Made by a program: the position numbers and the translations under genes. A DNA stretch of 64,000 bases from Anas platyrhynchos. Lineage: Eukaryota; Chordata; Aves; Anseriformes; Anatidae. Within the stretch, counting starts at the first letter, position 1. Each line of letters starts with the position of its first letter. A model generated the notes under the pieces. That model saw only the letters and a list, made by a program, of their open reading frames with translations. It was not told where the DNA came from and did not search any database. The stretch is from NCBI RefSeq assembly GCF_047663525.1, contig NC_092591.1, positions 30,599,001 through 30,663,000 on the forward strand, written 5' to 3'. Shown piece after piece: positions 34,589-46,234 of this stretch.

Positions 34589-34983
34589 AGTCCAATAAAC
34601 TCGATTGTCCCTTTCCTACCCCTGGCTGGAGGCAGGGCCCCCCTAATCCTGGTCAGAATCTTCTTCGTTTCTGTGTTTGAAGGACTGTCTGCTGGAAGTT
34701 GGAGCAGCAAACTTTTCAGAGAATCCTTTTTTCCTGATTGTTTTCTTTTGCAACTCACGTACCCGTAATGATCTGAAACCAGGGCCCGGAGAGGATAAAC
34801 AACATGACAGAGAGCAAATACGGAAAATAATGTACTATAATACTCAATTTGGAAAACAGGCGCAGCAGAGTTGAAATTAAAGCAATCAGCATCATGACAA
34901 GTGACTATTAAGCAGGTCTAATACTTATACCAAATTTAGTTTAACACACTCTGGTCAGATCTGCTGTTATCTCAACCTTTCGG

Positions 34984-35001
34984 GCCCCACGTTGGGCGCC
35001 A
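34984..35001 (-). other. Primer-binding site of the provirus
   Basis: Minus-strand TGGCGCCCAACGTGGGGC, the classical retroviral site complementary to the 3-prime end of a lysine tRNA, seven bases inside the 5-prime LTR. It fixes the orientation of the element. Confidence 0.85.
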
Positions 35002-35008
35002 GAAAGAC

Positions 35009-35606
35009 TGTCGTGGTTTAACCCGGCCGGCAGCTAAACACCACGCAGCCGTTCGCTCACCCTCCCCCCTCCCTCTCTGGGACAGGGGAGAGAAATGGAA
35101 AGTGAAGCCCGTGAGTTGAGATAAAGACAGTTTAATAAGACAGGAAAATAATAATAACAAAAATAATAATAACAATAATAATAATAATAATACAATGGTG
35201 ATAATAGGAAAGTAATAATAATATGTACAAACAAGTGATGCACAATGCAATTGCTCACCACTCGCTGACCGATGCCCAGCCTAACCCCGAGCAGTCCGGC
35301 CCCCTCCCCCCGGCTAGCCACCCCTATATATTGTTTAGCATGACGTCAGATGGTATGGGATACCCCTTTGGCTAGTTTGGGTCATCTGTCCTGGGTCTGT
35401 CCCCTCCCAGCTTTTACTGCACCCCCAGCCTGCCCGTTGGTAGGACAGAGCAAAAGGCTGAGATGTCCTTGGCTTAGTATAAGCACTGCTCTGCAACAAT
35501 TAAAGCATCGGGGTGTTATCAGCACTCTTCTCATCCTAAGCCAAAACACAGCGTTCCACCAGCTACTAGGAAGAAAATTAATTCTGTTCTAACTGAAACC
35601 AGGACA
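35009..35606 (-). repeat. Provirus 5-prime LTR
   Basis: 598 bases with intact TG...CA ends on both strands and an AAT/AAC microsatellite longer than in the partner LTR. The primer-binding site adjoins it, so transcription would run toward lower coordinates. Confidence 0.85.
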
Positions 35607-35611
35607 GAAAC

Positions 35612-36444
35612 AAAGGAAAGAAACCAAAAGCACCTCCCCCCCATCCACCCTCTTTCACCTCCTCCCCCCGAGTGGCGCAGGGGAATGGGGGAATGGGGGT
35701 TATGGTCAGTCTACAGCACTTCTTCTCTGCCGCTCCTTCTCGGTCACTCTCGTCCCCCGTGCTGTGGGGTCCCACCCACGGGATGCAGTCCTTGATGAAC
35801 TGATCCAGCGTGGGCTTCCCACAGGCAGCAGCTCTGCCAGAACTGCTCCAGATATGGGTCCGTACCATGGGGTCCATCCCTCAGGAGCAAACTGCTCCAA
35901 CCTGGCTCCCCTACGGGCAGCAGCTCCTGCCAGGTCACCTGCTCCTGCGTGGGCTCCTCTCCACGGGCTACAGGTCCGGCCCGGAATCTGCTCCGGCAGG
36001 GGTCTTCCACAGGCGGCAGCCTCCGTCGGTGCAGGGCCACCTGCTCCACCGTGGTCTCCTCCACGGGCTGCAGCGTGGAACCCTGCTCCACCGTGGTACT
36101 CCATGGGCTGCAGGGGGACATCCTGCTTCACCATGGTCCTCACCACAGGCCGCAGGGGACTTCTGCTCCGGCGCCTGGAGCACCTCTCCCCCTCCTTCTA
36201 CACTGACCTCGATGCCTGCAAGGCTGTTTCTCGCTCCCTTCACTCTCCCAGCTGTTGTGTGGCGCAGCATTTTTTTCCCATCTTAAATATGCTCTCACAG
36301 AGGCGCAAAACAACATCGCTTATTGGCTCAGATCTGGAAAACAATGGGGCCCTTCCCAAACATGGGGCAGCTTCTAGATCCTTCTCACAGAAACCACCCC
36401 TATTGCCCCCTGCTACCAAAACCTTGCCATGTAAACCCACTACA
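35612..36444 (-). repeat. Older ERV LTR, right part
   Basis: Continuation of 30510-30734 beyond the nested provirus. It contains an unusual run of related CCACGGGCTGCAG-type segments (about 35820-36170) and ends with CTACA at 36444, after which CR1 resumes. Long open frames in both directions here are compositional. Confidence 0.65.
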
Positions 36445-37210
36445 CTGCGGCACGATGGCTTCCAGCTCCTCCTGTTTGTTACCCATGCTGCGTGCATTGG
36501 TGTAGATGCACTTCAGATGGGCCATTACCTTATCCTCCAGCCTTGCCATTGTTCCCCCTGGCACAGCCCCAACAATCCTTGCTTCAGCCCCATCCCCCTT
36601 CTTACCTAGTTTAAAGCCCTCTCAATGAGCCCTGCCAGCTCCTGGCCCAGGATCCTTTTTCCCCTAAAAGATAGGGACCCGTCCGCAGCCATCAGGCCAG
36701 GTGCTGAGTAAAGTGCCCCATGGTCGAAAAACCTAAGATTTCTGCGTTGGCACCAGCCCCGGAGCCACGTGTTTAACAGGTGGGCTTTCCGTATCCTCTC
36801 CATACCCCTCCCTGCCACCATAGGGATGGACGAAAACACCACCTGCACTCCCGCTCCATCCACTAACCGTCCCAGCCCCCTAAAGTCTCTTTTGATAGCC
36901 TTCAGGCTTCTCTCTTCAGTGTTGTCACTGCCCGCCTGGACTATCAAAAGAGGATAATAGTCAGAGGGGCGTACCAGGTTGGGAAGCTTCCTGGCAACAT
37001 CCCTGACCCTGGCCCCAGGGATGCAGCAGACTTCCCTACGGGTAGGGTCAGGCTGACAAATAGGGCCCTCTGTTCCCCTGAGAATAGAGTCTCCAACAAC
37101 AATAACCCTCCTGTCTTTCTTGATGGAGGCAGTCCTGAGGCGTGGAGTCGACCTCCTCACCCTAGGCATCCTCCTGGGAACACTTGCAACCTCTTCCCCA
37201 GCACCATGCC
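36445..37210 (-). mobile_element. CR1 LINE ORF1 with SGNH-esterase-like domain
   Basis: Minus-strand frame 37229-36606 encodes the esterase-like domain of CR1 ORF1. The block I motif is VVGDSILRG, with later LIVQAGSDN and a C-terminal FFDHGALYS. It is the best preserved ORF1 in the window, although the N-terminal coiled-coil part is deleted (junction near 37200). Together with 29217-30509 it forms one LINE split by the LTR. In CR1, ORF1 is thought to bind RNA or lipid; not testable here. Confidence 0.8.
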
Positions 37211-37550
37211 TGGTGGAGACCATTATCACCTAGCGTCAAAAGTCAAAAGTCTTTAAACTAGTAGAAATTGCAGTTTCAAGGAGATAACTGGAGAGAAAGA
37301 AATTATTGTTGGCCATCTTCCCCGACCCCTTCGTAGATGGGCTCCCTGAAGAAAAAGCGTGAAAGGTGTCATTGTTAAGAGTTTCTGAGGCAGGGTCAGG
37401 GGAAGATGTGTTTTCCCCCTTGTTCACTCTCCCTTTCTTCTCCAGGTTTGTTCTGGTAGCTTTCCAAAGCCTTGACTATAATTCAGATGTTCTGACAAGC
37501 TCGCCCTTCTCAATACGTCTCCTGAACGAACTTGAGGCTTTGTCTGGCCC
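37211..37550. other. Duplicated spacer next to CR1 5-prime end
   Basis: Copy of 6161-6505. Nothing else recognised. Confidence 0.4.
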
Positions 37551-37985
37551 CCGGCCCCGGTCCGTCTCTCTCTCTCCCGGGTCCATCGTCCATCCCGTGG
37601 GGCCGCAGGGCAAAGCCCAGGGCCCAGCTCCGGGGCCTTCCTTTGGCCCCAGAGCTGCAGGCTCTCCCTGCCAGGAGAACAGGACAAGGAAAGGAAGGGC
37701 ATGGCGCATCCCAGGGATGCTTCCTCTGCCCCAGCACCCCCAGCGACACCCACCCTGGGGTGAAGGGGATCATGTGCACCCTCAGCAAGCTGGGCAAGGA
37801 CACCAAGGTGGGCAGGAGTGTTGATGTGCCTGAGGGCAGGAAGGCTCTGCAGAGGGACCTGGAGCGATGGGCCGAGGCCAACTGGATGAGGTTCAAGAAG
37901 GCCAAGTGCCGCGTCCTGCACGTGAGGCAAAACAACCCCGTGCAAGGCTGCAGGCTGGGGGCAGAGTGGCTGGAAAGCTGCCCGG
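37551..37985 (+). repeat. SRCR-gene 3-prime flank fused to CR1 fragment
   Basis: As at 6506-7025 but with an internal deletion of about 65 bases in the flank part (near 37614). CR1 sequence here reads [19 protein letters not shown]. Confidence 0.65.
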
Positions 37986-38297
37986 AGGGAATGGAGCTTT
38001 CTGCAGGGTCAGGATGTCCCCCTGTGCGGGGGCAGGCTCCAGTGCATCAAGTAGTCGGTGCAGTCGGCTGACGACCACCTCCAGTGTCCTGTCGCAGAGC
38101 CCAGAGAGCAGCTGGGGCACGGCCAGCAGGACGACAGGGGGCTGCAGGGCTGGTGCTCAGGGCTCATGAGTGCAGCTTCCCACCCAACCTCTGGACAGCC
38201 TCCCTCTGGGAGCAGCTGGCTGACACCAGGGCCCTCCTTTAGGGTGGTCGCTTTGCTGCTGCTGGAGCATTGCAGGCTTCTGCATAGGAGTCAGTAA
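37986..38297 (+). pseudogene. TOPORS-like gene remnant upstream of gene D
   Basis: Matches 7026-7308: it starts at the last RING cysteine region and carries a stop in the segment replacing IKYS (QCIK followed by TAG near 38051). SADDHLQCP and the tail remain. Not functional as a RING protein. Confidence 0.7.
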
Positions 38298-39562
38298 GAG
38301 AAAACAGGAGTCCCTGCCCCAGCGACAGCAGGTACAAGCAACATCAAATAGCTGCAGTTAATCAGTTTAAGCACTGACTTTGCTCTGGGGAAGCACCCTG
38401 CCTACCAGATCATATGCCCTAATACGGAAAGCAGCCTTCGAAAATGCTCCTCACAGCTCTGCCTTTCTCATTAGTGCACTGCGAGCAGCTTCTGAAAGCA
38501 AAACCTGTCCCAGCAAAAGAGGCAACAGCAGTCGCCTGTCCTTGTCCTTCCAGAACTGGACAGCAGCCTGCTCAGCCTCAAGATAGGTGGTGTTTACAAA
38601 GGCAGTAGTGAGCTGTTTCTTTCTGGGTTTTGCTGTGGGTTTTGCTGTGTCCCGGCCCTGCGGATGGTCAGTGCTGCGCTTCTGAGAGGCGCCTGCGCAC
38701 CCGGCACACACTTCCTCCTGCCCCAGCACCGGGCTGCACACAGGGACACGGGCAGGGAGGGCTGGGCCCCTGCTGCTGGCCCCTTCTACAGCTGGGGGCT
38801 TCTGTGCTGGCCCCACAGCAGCGGGACCCCCCCAGCACCAAGCTACGTTCTGTGGGTACCCCTGTGCCTGCTGCGAGGGTCAGGCTGCCTTCTCCTCCTC
38901 CTCCCACTTTAGGGCTCCTTCTTTCTGCCCCCAGCTCCAGAGGCACAGGTGGCCTCTTTGGGGTCTTTCTGGGTGATGCCCAGGCCACAAGCTGTCCCTG
39001 GTGTCGGACAGGAACCTGTGCATGTGACACATTCCCCTCATGGACGGTGCTGCAAATCGGTGCCCTGAGGCTGAAGCCTCAGCTCTGAGCCTGTTGGCAG
39101 CATCCCCGCTGCTGCTCAAAGCCACGATGCTATCGCCAGCAGCGCAGGTGCCCCAGCAGCTGCGTGCAGTGAGAGCCGCTGTGTCCCTGGGAGGGGGAAT
39201 CTGCCACCCCTGTGCCTGTACCACGAGCCTCTGCAGGGTCTTGAGATGTCCCTCCTGCACGTCTTGAGGCCAGCGCGGGGACCTGATTCTGCACGGTGAC
39301 CCTTGGGCTTGTTCCAGGTGGGTCAATGCCCACCGACACAGGCTGAGTACTGGAGTGCTGAGGGAGGACATGATCTGGGGACAATCCTGTCCCCACGGGG
39401 ACCTGCTCTCCTTGGGCACAGCCCCAACCCCAGCTCAGGGGGACACAGGAGCCAGGCAGGCTGCCTCCCCTCGGAGACATTTGGGTGCTGAGCCCCAGCG
39501 GGGAGGCGGGGGGGTGTGTGACGCCAGAAGCGGAGCCGAGTCTCATATTTGGGCACGGAGCA
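38298..39562. other. Conserved 5-prime flank of SRCR gene D
   Basis: Equivalent of 7309-8594, with a deletion of about 40 bases near 39330-39390. No gene recognised. Confidence 0.5.
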
Positions 39563-39672
39563 GGTTATTGGAGGCTGGGCCCCGGCAGGCAGCAGATAAC
39601 CCTCCTGATAGCGGCTCACAAGGTGCCTGCGCCGCCCCCATTGGCTCCTGCCAGCGGGGGCTGCCTATATAT
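39563..39672 (+). promoter_or_regulatory. Core promoter of SRCR gene D
   Basis: ATTGG at 39567-39571 and 39640-39644 (inverted CCAAT), GATA motifs near 39594 and 39606, and TATATAT at 39666-39672. ATG follows 42 bases later. Confidence 0.7.
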
Positions 39673-39714
39673 CCCCCTCCCCGGTGCGGGGCTGCGTCTG
39701 GCACTGGGGGCAGG

Positions 39715-42700
39715 ATGGTGCCTGCCAGGGCACTGGGGCTGCTCCTCTGCGTGCAGCTCTGCGGGGGTGAGTGCTGGGGCTGGCCGTGGGGCAGGGGCTG
39801 GCCATAGGCAAGCAGTGGGCAAGCAGTGGGGCAGGGAGCAGCCGTGGGGCAGGTGTCCCCCGGGCTCAGCAAGGTCCCTGGGGTTGAACAGGCAGCGGGG
39901 AGCTGCGGCTGGTGGATGGTGGCGGGCGCTGCGCCGGCCGCGTGGAGGTGAAGCACGAGGGCGAGTGGGGCTCCGTCTGCAGCTATGACTTCGACTGGGA
40001 CCACCGGGTTGCCGGCGTGGTGTGCCGGCAGCTGGGCTGCGGCGCGGTGGCCCGGGCGTACGCCCCGTTTGGGCAGGGCAAGGGACGCATCTGGCTGCAA
40101 ACCGTTTTCTGCCGTGGCTCTGAGGCCACCTTGCAGGACTGCTTCCACTTTGGCTGGGGCAAGCACTTCTGTGGTCATGAGTGGGACGTTGGAGTTACCT
40201 GCACAGGTGAGGTGGGGTAGTGGTGCTGGGGATGCCGTGCTGGGAACCCGAGGACAGGACTGAGACTGGTGCTCTGTACAGAGGAGGTGGAGCTGCGGCT
40301 GGTTGGTGGCAGGGGACCCTGCGAGGGGAGAGTGGAGGTGAAGTTGCAGGGACGCTGGGGCACAGTGTTGGACGACTCCTGGGACATGGAGGACGCCGAG
40401 GTGGTGTGCCAGCAGATGGGCTGTGGCTCAGCTGCTGGCGCCTACCACAGCTCCCATTTTGGACAAGAAGAAGGTCCTATTAGCTTGGGCTATGTCGACT
40501 GTAATGGGGATGAGAAGGCCCTCTGGGACTGCAAGATTCGGGGTTGGGGACCCTATACCAGACCTACTGTTTACAACAGGGCTGTGGTGTGCCAAGGTGA
40601 GTGCTGGGGACATGCGGTGCTGCAGGGAGCCCCCTCGTGCGCATCCCCCCCAGGAGCCCTCCTCTCGCGGCAGGGTTCTCCCGTCTGGCCGGAGGGGACG
40701 GCGCCTGCTCGGGGCGGCTGGAGGTGCGTCAGGGCCGGGCCTGGGCCACCGTCTGCCACGGCCACGTGGACCTCAAGGCCGCCCAGGTGGTGTGCAGGGA
40801 GCTGGGCTGCGGCACGGCAGTGGCCGTCCCCGCTGCCGGCCATTTTGGGGCAGCAACGGGGCCGCTCTGGGACGGCGCCTTTGAGTGCAACGGCAGCGAG
40901 CCACTCCTGGCCAGCTGCGCCCGGCGGCCGACCCACGGCCAGGCCTGTGCTGGCCCCGCTGCTATCGTCTGCTCACGTAAGTGCTGGGGCCGGTGTCCGG
41001 GGGGCCGGGGCAGCCCCTTGCAGCGTGGGGTGCCCCGGGGGTCCCTGCCCTGCCATCCCCCCAGCGCCCTCTCTGCGCCGCAGCCTACACCGGTTTCCGT
41101 TTGGCGGATGGCGGCTCGGGCTGCGCCGGGCGGGTGGAGGTGGAGGCGCAGGGGACATGGGGAGCGCTGTGTGCCAGCGCCTGGGACCTGAGCGACGCCC
41201 ACGTCCTGTGCCGCCACCTGGGCTGCGGCCCCGCCGCCTCCCTGCCCCCAGGAGGCCATTTCGGGACGGGCACGGCCACGGGGCCGCTGCGGCGCGATGC
41301 CCTGAGCTGCAGCGGGAGCGAGCAGCACCCGGGCGAGTGCCCCGTGGCGCTGCTGGGGGAGCCCGCCTGCCCCCCTGGCCATGCCGCCGCCGTCAACTGC
41401 TCAGGTGGGTGCAGGGGCCGCGGGGACCCGTGGCAGGCGGGGAGCAGCGCCCGTCCCCACGGCACGGCCGGGCTCTTGCAGGCGCCGCTGAGCCCCTGCG
41501 GCTGCTGGACGGGGAGAGCCGGTGCGACGGGCGGCTGGAGGTGGCCACGAGCCCCGGGGCCTGGGCCCGCGTGGCTGCGGGGCCGGGGGACGACCGAGCT
41601 GCCTTGGTGGCGTGCCGGCAGCTGGGCTGCGGTGTGCCAGAGAAGGTCTACGCTGTGCCGGCCGCCAGCTCGGGCCCCATGGAGCTGCAGGAGCTGCGCT
41701 GTGCTGGCAGCGAGGAGCTCCTGGCGCAGTGCAACGCCTCGGGGCCTGCCGCAGCGCCCGGCCACAGCCCCCCAGAGGCGGCCGTCGCCTGCTCAGGTGA
41801 GTGTGCCGGGAAGGGCCACGGGTGCCCAGCGAGTGCCCAGCGGGTGCCCCCAGCCCCATGCTGGCCCTCCCGTGCAGGCAGCCAGCGGCTGAGGCTGGCG
41901 GGCGGCCCCGGGCGCTGCGCCGGCAGGGTGGAGGTGTACAGCGAGGGCACGTGGGGCACCGTGTGCCAGGACGCCTGGGACCTGCCAGATGCCGACGTCG
42001 TGTGCCGCCAGCTGGGCTGCGGGCGGGCCCTGGAGGCGCCCGGCTCGGAGCGCTTCGGGCCCAGCGTGGGGACGCTGTGGCCGGGTGCCGGGGGCTGCTC
42101 GGGGACGGAGGCGGCTCTCTGGGCCTGCCCAGCCCCGGCACGGCGTGGCTGCCGCCGGGGCGGCGGTGCCGGTGCCGTGTGCTCAGGTAGGTGAGCACTG
42201 TGATCCCTGAGCTGGGTGGGGAGCAGGCCCCGCTGCCCGTGGGGTGCGCGCTGCCCCACCTGTCCCAATGGTGCCTCGACCCCCCGTCCCCTGTTGTTGC
42301 AGGGCTGCTGCGTCTGGCGGGGGGCAGCAGCAGCTGCAGCGGGCACCTGGAGGTGCTGCGCGAGGGGACGTGGGGCCGCGTGTGCGCCAACGACACCAGC
42401 CCCGCCACAGCTGCCGTTGTCTGCCGCCAGCTGGGCTGTGGCAGCGGGGGGAGGCTGGCGGCCGTTCCCGCACAGGGCTCGGTCCCCGCCTGGCTGGGCT
42501 GGGTGCGATGCCAGGAGGGGGCCCCCTCGCTCTGGCGCTGCCCCTCGGCGCCCTGGCACCTGCAGTCCTGCGGCCCCGAGGGGGTCGCCCACATCGCCTG
42601 TGACGAGGACACCGAGGACACCAGCGGGGCCACCAGCACTGCAGGTAGCAGCTGCCGGCACGGGGGTTCTTGCCCAGGTGGCTCTGCCCGTGCCCACTGC

Positions 42701-43585
42701 CCCCTGCCCCTACTGCCGTGCGGATCCCGGCCTCACGCTGCCCCTCGCCATCCCTGCAGGTGCCAGCAGCAGCAGTAGCGTTGCCCCACTGACAGCAGTG
42801 TCGGGGAGCGTGCCGGTGCCCACGGTCCTGTGCGTGCTCCTGGGGACGTTGCTGGGCCTGGCCCTGGCAGCCCTGGCTGTGCAGGCACACCGCGCACGGC
42901 TGCAACGCCGAGGTGGGCACTGCCTTGGGGGTTCCCCTGGTGCCCCTTTCGGAGTCTCCATGGGCTGTGGGGAACAGTGGTCCTGCCTTTGCAGCGTGTA
43001 CTTCCTTACAGACCCCGTGAAAGCCACGGATGTCGGCGCTGAGGCCGTGTACGAGGAGCTGGATTACAGCCTGATGCCCGAGTACCAGGAGGTGCCCAGC
43101 CACACAGGTGGGAGCACGGTCGTCCCCAGGGCCTGGGGCTGTCCCCATCCCTGGCCCAACACTCAGCAGCCCCTTCTCCACTGCAGGCTCCCTGTCTGAT
43201 GGCTCGGGCATGAAGCTGCAGGACAACAACTGGGATGGCAATGACAAGGAGGAGAGCAACCCCAGAGAGGCCCCAGGTAGGGCAAGGGTCAATCAGTAGG
43301 GACTGCAAGGCACAGGGGACACAAGGAGAGGGGCTATGATGGAGCAGTGGTGCTGGGGAGCTGCAGGGACATGGCCCTTGCTGCTGTGTCCTCAGCCCTG
43401 GCCCCTCCTTGCCTGGTGCAGCCCTCCCGGCCCAGCCTGGGCACGGCCCCCCAGGTGGCTATGACGATGCTGCGGCCGTGCCGGAGGAGCCCCCCGCTTC
43501 CCACGGTGGGGACGCCCTGGCTCAGCCCTGTGGGGACACGGGCTATGACGACGTTTACATGGGCACCCTGGGGACAGCGCCGTGA
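39715..43585 (+). CDS. WC1/CD163-like SRCR receptor, copy D
   Basis: Plus-strand gene of 924 residues in twelve exons: 39715-39766, 39892-40206, 40282-40596, 40674-40976, 41084-41404, 41482-41796, 41878-42186, 42303-42644, 42760-42912, 43012-43107, 43187-43276, 43422-43585. SRCR1 has lost two residues (six bases, Ser-Pro, near 40058) and carries a unique WLQTVFCRG. SRCR2 is the most divergent of the five (EVELRLVGG at its start, SAAGAYHSSHFGQEEG, PYTRPTVYNRAVVC). The tail has an extra Asn in exon 11, shared only with E. Its final motif reads GYDDVYMGTLG: Asp has become Tyr, creating a new tyrosine. The gene is open throughout and its neighbour upstream is a dead TOPORS-like remnant. Confidence 0.93.
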
Positions 43586-43788
43586 CGAGGCCATGGGGAC
43601 ACGGCTGCAGGAGGGGGCTCCGGCCCCAGGGATGGCTGGCCCTGCCCATGGGGTCACCCATCCCTGCCCAGCCCTCAGCACACTGCAGAAACGGCTCCAT
43701 CGGCCCGCCAGCACCCGTGGCCCAATGTCACGCCAGGCTCCTTGTGAAGTTTTTCAGCATGGCCTTTCCCTTCGCAGCACTCCTTCCC

Positions 43789-43794
43789 ATTAAA
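43789..43794 (+). terminator. Poly(A) signal of SRCR gene D
   Basis: ATTAAA about 205 bases after the stop codon of gene D. Confidence 0.75.
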
Positions 43795-43819
43795 GCCCCC
43801 AAGTGCTTGGAACCTCGCT

Positions 43820-44093
43820 CCCAGCACCATTGTGTGTCTCTCTCTCTCTCCCGGGTCGATCGTCCATCCCTTGGGGCATGGGGCAGAGCTGGGCCCGCAG
43901 GCACATCCCCATGGCTCTGGGCACGCAGGAAGGATGGGGAAGAGCCCAGGGCCCAACCCCGGGACCTTCCTTTGGCCCCAGAGCTGCACGCTCTCCCTGC
44001 CAGGATAATGTAGAATGATAGAATCATAGCATATTCCGAGTTGGACTCGATGATCCATATGCGTCCCTTCCAACTTCTTCCACCACACAGGTC
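43820..44093 (-). repeat. SRCR gene D 3-prime flank and CR1 3-prime end
   Basis: Shared flank to about 44008. The 3-prime terminus of a minus-strand CR1 follows (TAGAATGATAGAATCATAG, then GACTCGATGATCC). It mirrors 16097-16396 next to gene B. Confidence 0.75.
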
Positions 44094-44463
44094 TGTTATA
44101 AGTTGTCCCCTTAATTTTTCAGAGAGCATTGTATTAACCATAGAAAGGAATTTATGGAGTAAGCCAACAGCATGCAAAACTGCGCTGGGCGGCAGGGGAG
44201 TCTCAGCTCCGCCAACGGAACGGATCTCACCCCTGCCAGGGTCCCTTTTTCTATCTTGGTAATTCCAGGATTACGCAGCACATCCTGGTATATTCTGCGC
44301 CTGCGCGCACTGTTGCTAGGGGGTCATCTCTGTCCCTCTGGTGGTCGTGAAGATGGAGGCCGTAGTCTTCCTGGGCCTTGTAGTTCAGCTTCTTTTTTTA
44401 TTTGGTCATGTTGGCCCAGCGTGAGACGGGAAGGCAGGATGTTGATACACTAGTTTAGCAACA
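44094..44463 (-). repeat. Probable solo LTR (inverted copy)
   Basis: Inverted copy of 15727-16096 with the same TG...CA ends. It lacks the TATAAAAA box, has a TGCGCGCAGGCGCAG-like stretch near 44300-44313, and differs by small substitutions. Confidence 0.55.
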
Positions 44464-45079
44464 AGACAATGAACAAACATTTATTGTGTATTACAAGGTC
44501 TACCCTAGTTTTTGGCCATGTGAGTAAACGCACAGTCCGTGCACTGCTTAAACTCCGACAGGCCTGGTGCCGTGACTGCTTCCCTTGGGAGCCTGTTCCA
44601 GTGATTGACCCCCCTCTCGGTGAAGAACCTCTTCCTGATGTGCAGCCTAAACCTCCCCTGCCTCAGCCTGACACCATTCCCGCGGGTCCTATCACTGGTG
44701 ATTAAGGAGAATAGGTCAGCGCCTGCCCCTCCACTCCCCCTCGTGAGGAAGCTGTAGACCACGATGAGGTCCCCCCTCAGCCTCCTCTCCTCCAGGCTGA
44801 ACAGGCCCAGTGCCCTCAGCCGCTCCTCATACACCTTCCCCTCTCGGCCCTTCACCATTTTGTTGCCCTCCTCTGGACACTCTCCAGCAGTTTCATGTCC
44901 TTCTTGTCCTGTGGTGCCCAGCACTGCATGCAGTGCTTGAGGTGAGGCCGCACCAGCGCAGAGCAGAGCGGCACCAGCACCCCCCTCGACCGACTGGCGA
45001 TGCCGTGCTTGATGCACCCCAAGGTATTGGCCCTCCTGGCTGCCAGGGCACACTGCTGGCTCATATTCAGCTTGCTGTC
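44464..45079 (-). mobile_element. CR1 LINE, interrupted by an ERV
   Basis: Inverted copy of 15100-15720. The LINE is interrupted at 45079 within SKLNMSQQC by an LTR, and the sequence that should follow (about 14935-15110 in the other copy) is missing on the far side near 48306. Confidence 0.8.
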
Positions 45080-45947
45080 TGTTATAAATGGCTCAGGATT
45101 CAAATTAGGATTAAATAAAAAAATAGGATTTATTAAAAGAATATAAAGGAATAGAGGTAAGCAAACAGCGCTGGGTGCACCGGGAGTCTCTGCTCCACCA
45201 GGACGCACACCAGTTACATCAAGCAGCTGATTTTTATGCACCTAGACTAATACATATTCATTACTACTTCTAAAAAAGTAGATTATTATAATTAGCTTCC
45301 GGGGTCCAGTTCCTCCTACTGGAGCATGCGCATCAGTCTCCTCTGGGGGTCTCTAGGGGTCTTTCATGCTGAAGGCTCGTAGTCTTCCTCTCACCCTTTG
45401 TACTTACTCGGCACTATTCCAAGTTTATGGAACACTCTCTGTACACTCTCCGCAGGTCTTGTCTCCCAACCGTCCTTCAGCTTCTTTTTTCTTCCTCTTA
45501 ATCTCTTGGCCCCCCCTGGCCAGATACCAAGGATCTCATAACAGTCACCAGCAGTCACCAGTTATTATCAGTTGTTCTGAAACTCCCAAACAGGTTGACG
45601 ACTCACAAGCAATTAAAACATTCTTTCCCAGCTATTTACAGACACATCTATAGCAGTGTTAAGTTAATCTCGAGGAAGACAGGAAAAAAGGCTGTAACTG
45701 TTAGAACTAGAAGTCAGGAATAACAAAAGCAAACAGGTTCATAAATTTAAGGAGTGTTTTCTGAAGACTTGATAAATTGACTAGAATGAGGGGGAGACTG
45801 GGACACACTGCATCTGTGGTTCAAGAACTAAATTGCCAGTGCAGGGCCCAGAGGCAGACAGGATTCAAACAGAATTGTTCTTTATGGACACGAATTTATG
45901 GACACGAATTTATGGACACGAATTGGAATTGTTAAAACATTCCTCAC
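45080..45947 (-). repeat. 3-prime LTR of an env-bearing ERV
   Basis: About 868 bases matching the solo LTR at 59913-60777. It starts TGTTATAAATGGCTC and ends TTCCTCACA as written on the plus strand. A short direct repeat of GACACGAATTTATG occurs near 45888-45925. Viral sequence adjoins at 45948, so the element runs toward higher coordinates on the minus strand. No partner LTR is visible. Confidence 0.75.
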
Positions 45948-46200
45948 AATCCCTTATCTTCTTTTTAATATCCCCAATTCGTGTCTCTTCTGTTAATAAT
46001 AATTGGATTTCATCAGTTTGTTCTTGAAGGGTCCAATTCTTAAGCATCATAATTGACATATTCCTTTTTTTTTTTAATGAAGTTATTACCAATGTACTAT
46101 TTATCACCTGGTGTACTAATAATGTAAGACAAGGTATCATACAAGGTATAAACAATAACATCTTTACACCACATCACAATAAAAATAACACTCTTTTAAC
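45948..46200 (-). pseudogene. ERV envelope, membrane anchor and tail remnant
   Basis: Minus-strand frame 46161-45910 starts with a hydrophobic segment (MLLFIPCMIPCLTLLV) and continues into a charged tail, directly next to the 3-prime LTR, as expected for the end of env. A stop lies just upstream in the same frame. The function (anchoring of the transmembrane subunit) is inferred from position and composition. Confidence 0.5.
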
Positions 46201-46234
46201 CCATGGTCCACCAGGCAGCCATAAAAATAAATCC

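Noticed and set aside
35764-36609. Frame of about 280 codons in the older LTR
   Set aside because: Falls inside LTR and CR1 sequence and crosses the LTR boundary; compositional.
40269-42194. Single open frame of over 600 codons across gene D
   Set aside because: It crosses five introns with good GT-AG sites and leaves the SRCR frame between domains. Openness comes from high GC.
41401-42697. Long antisense frames over the SRCR exons (Pro, Arg and Ser rich)
   Set aside because: They are shadows of GC-rich coding exons, with no domain or start context.
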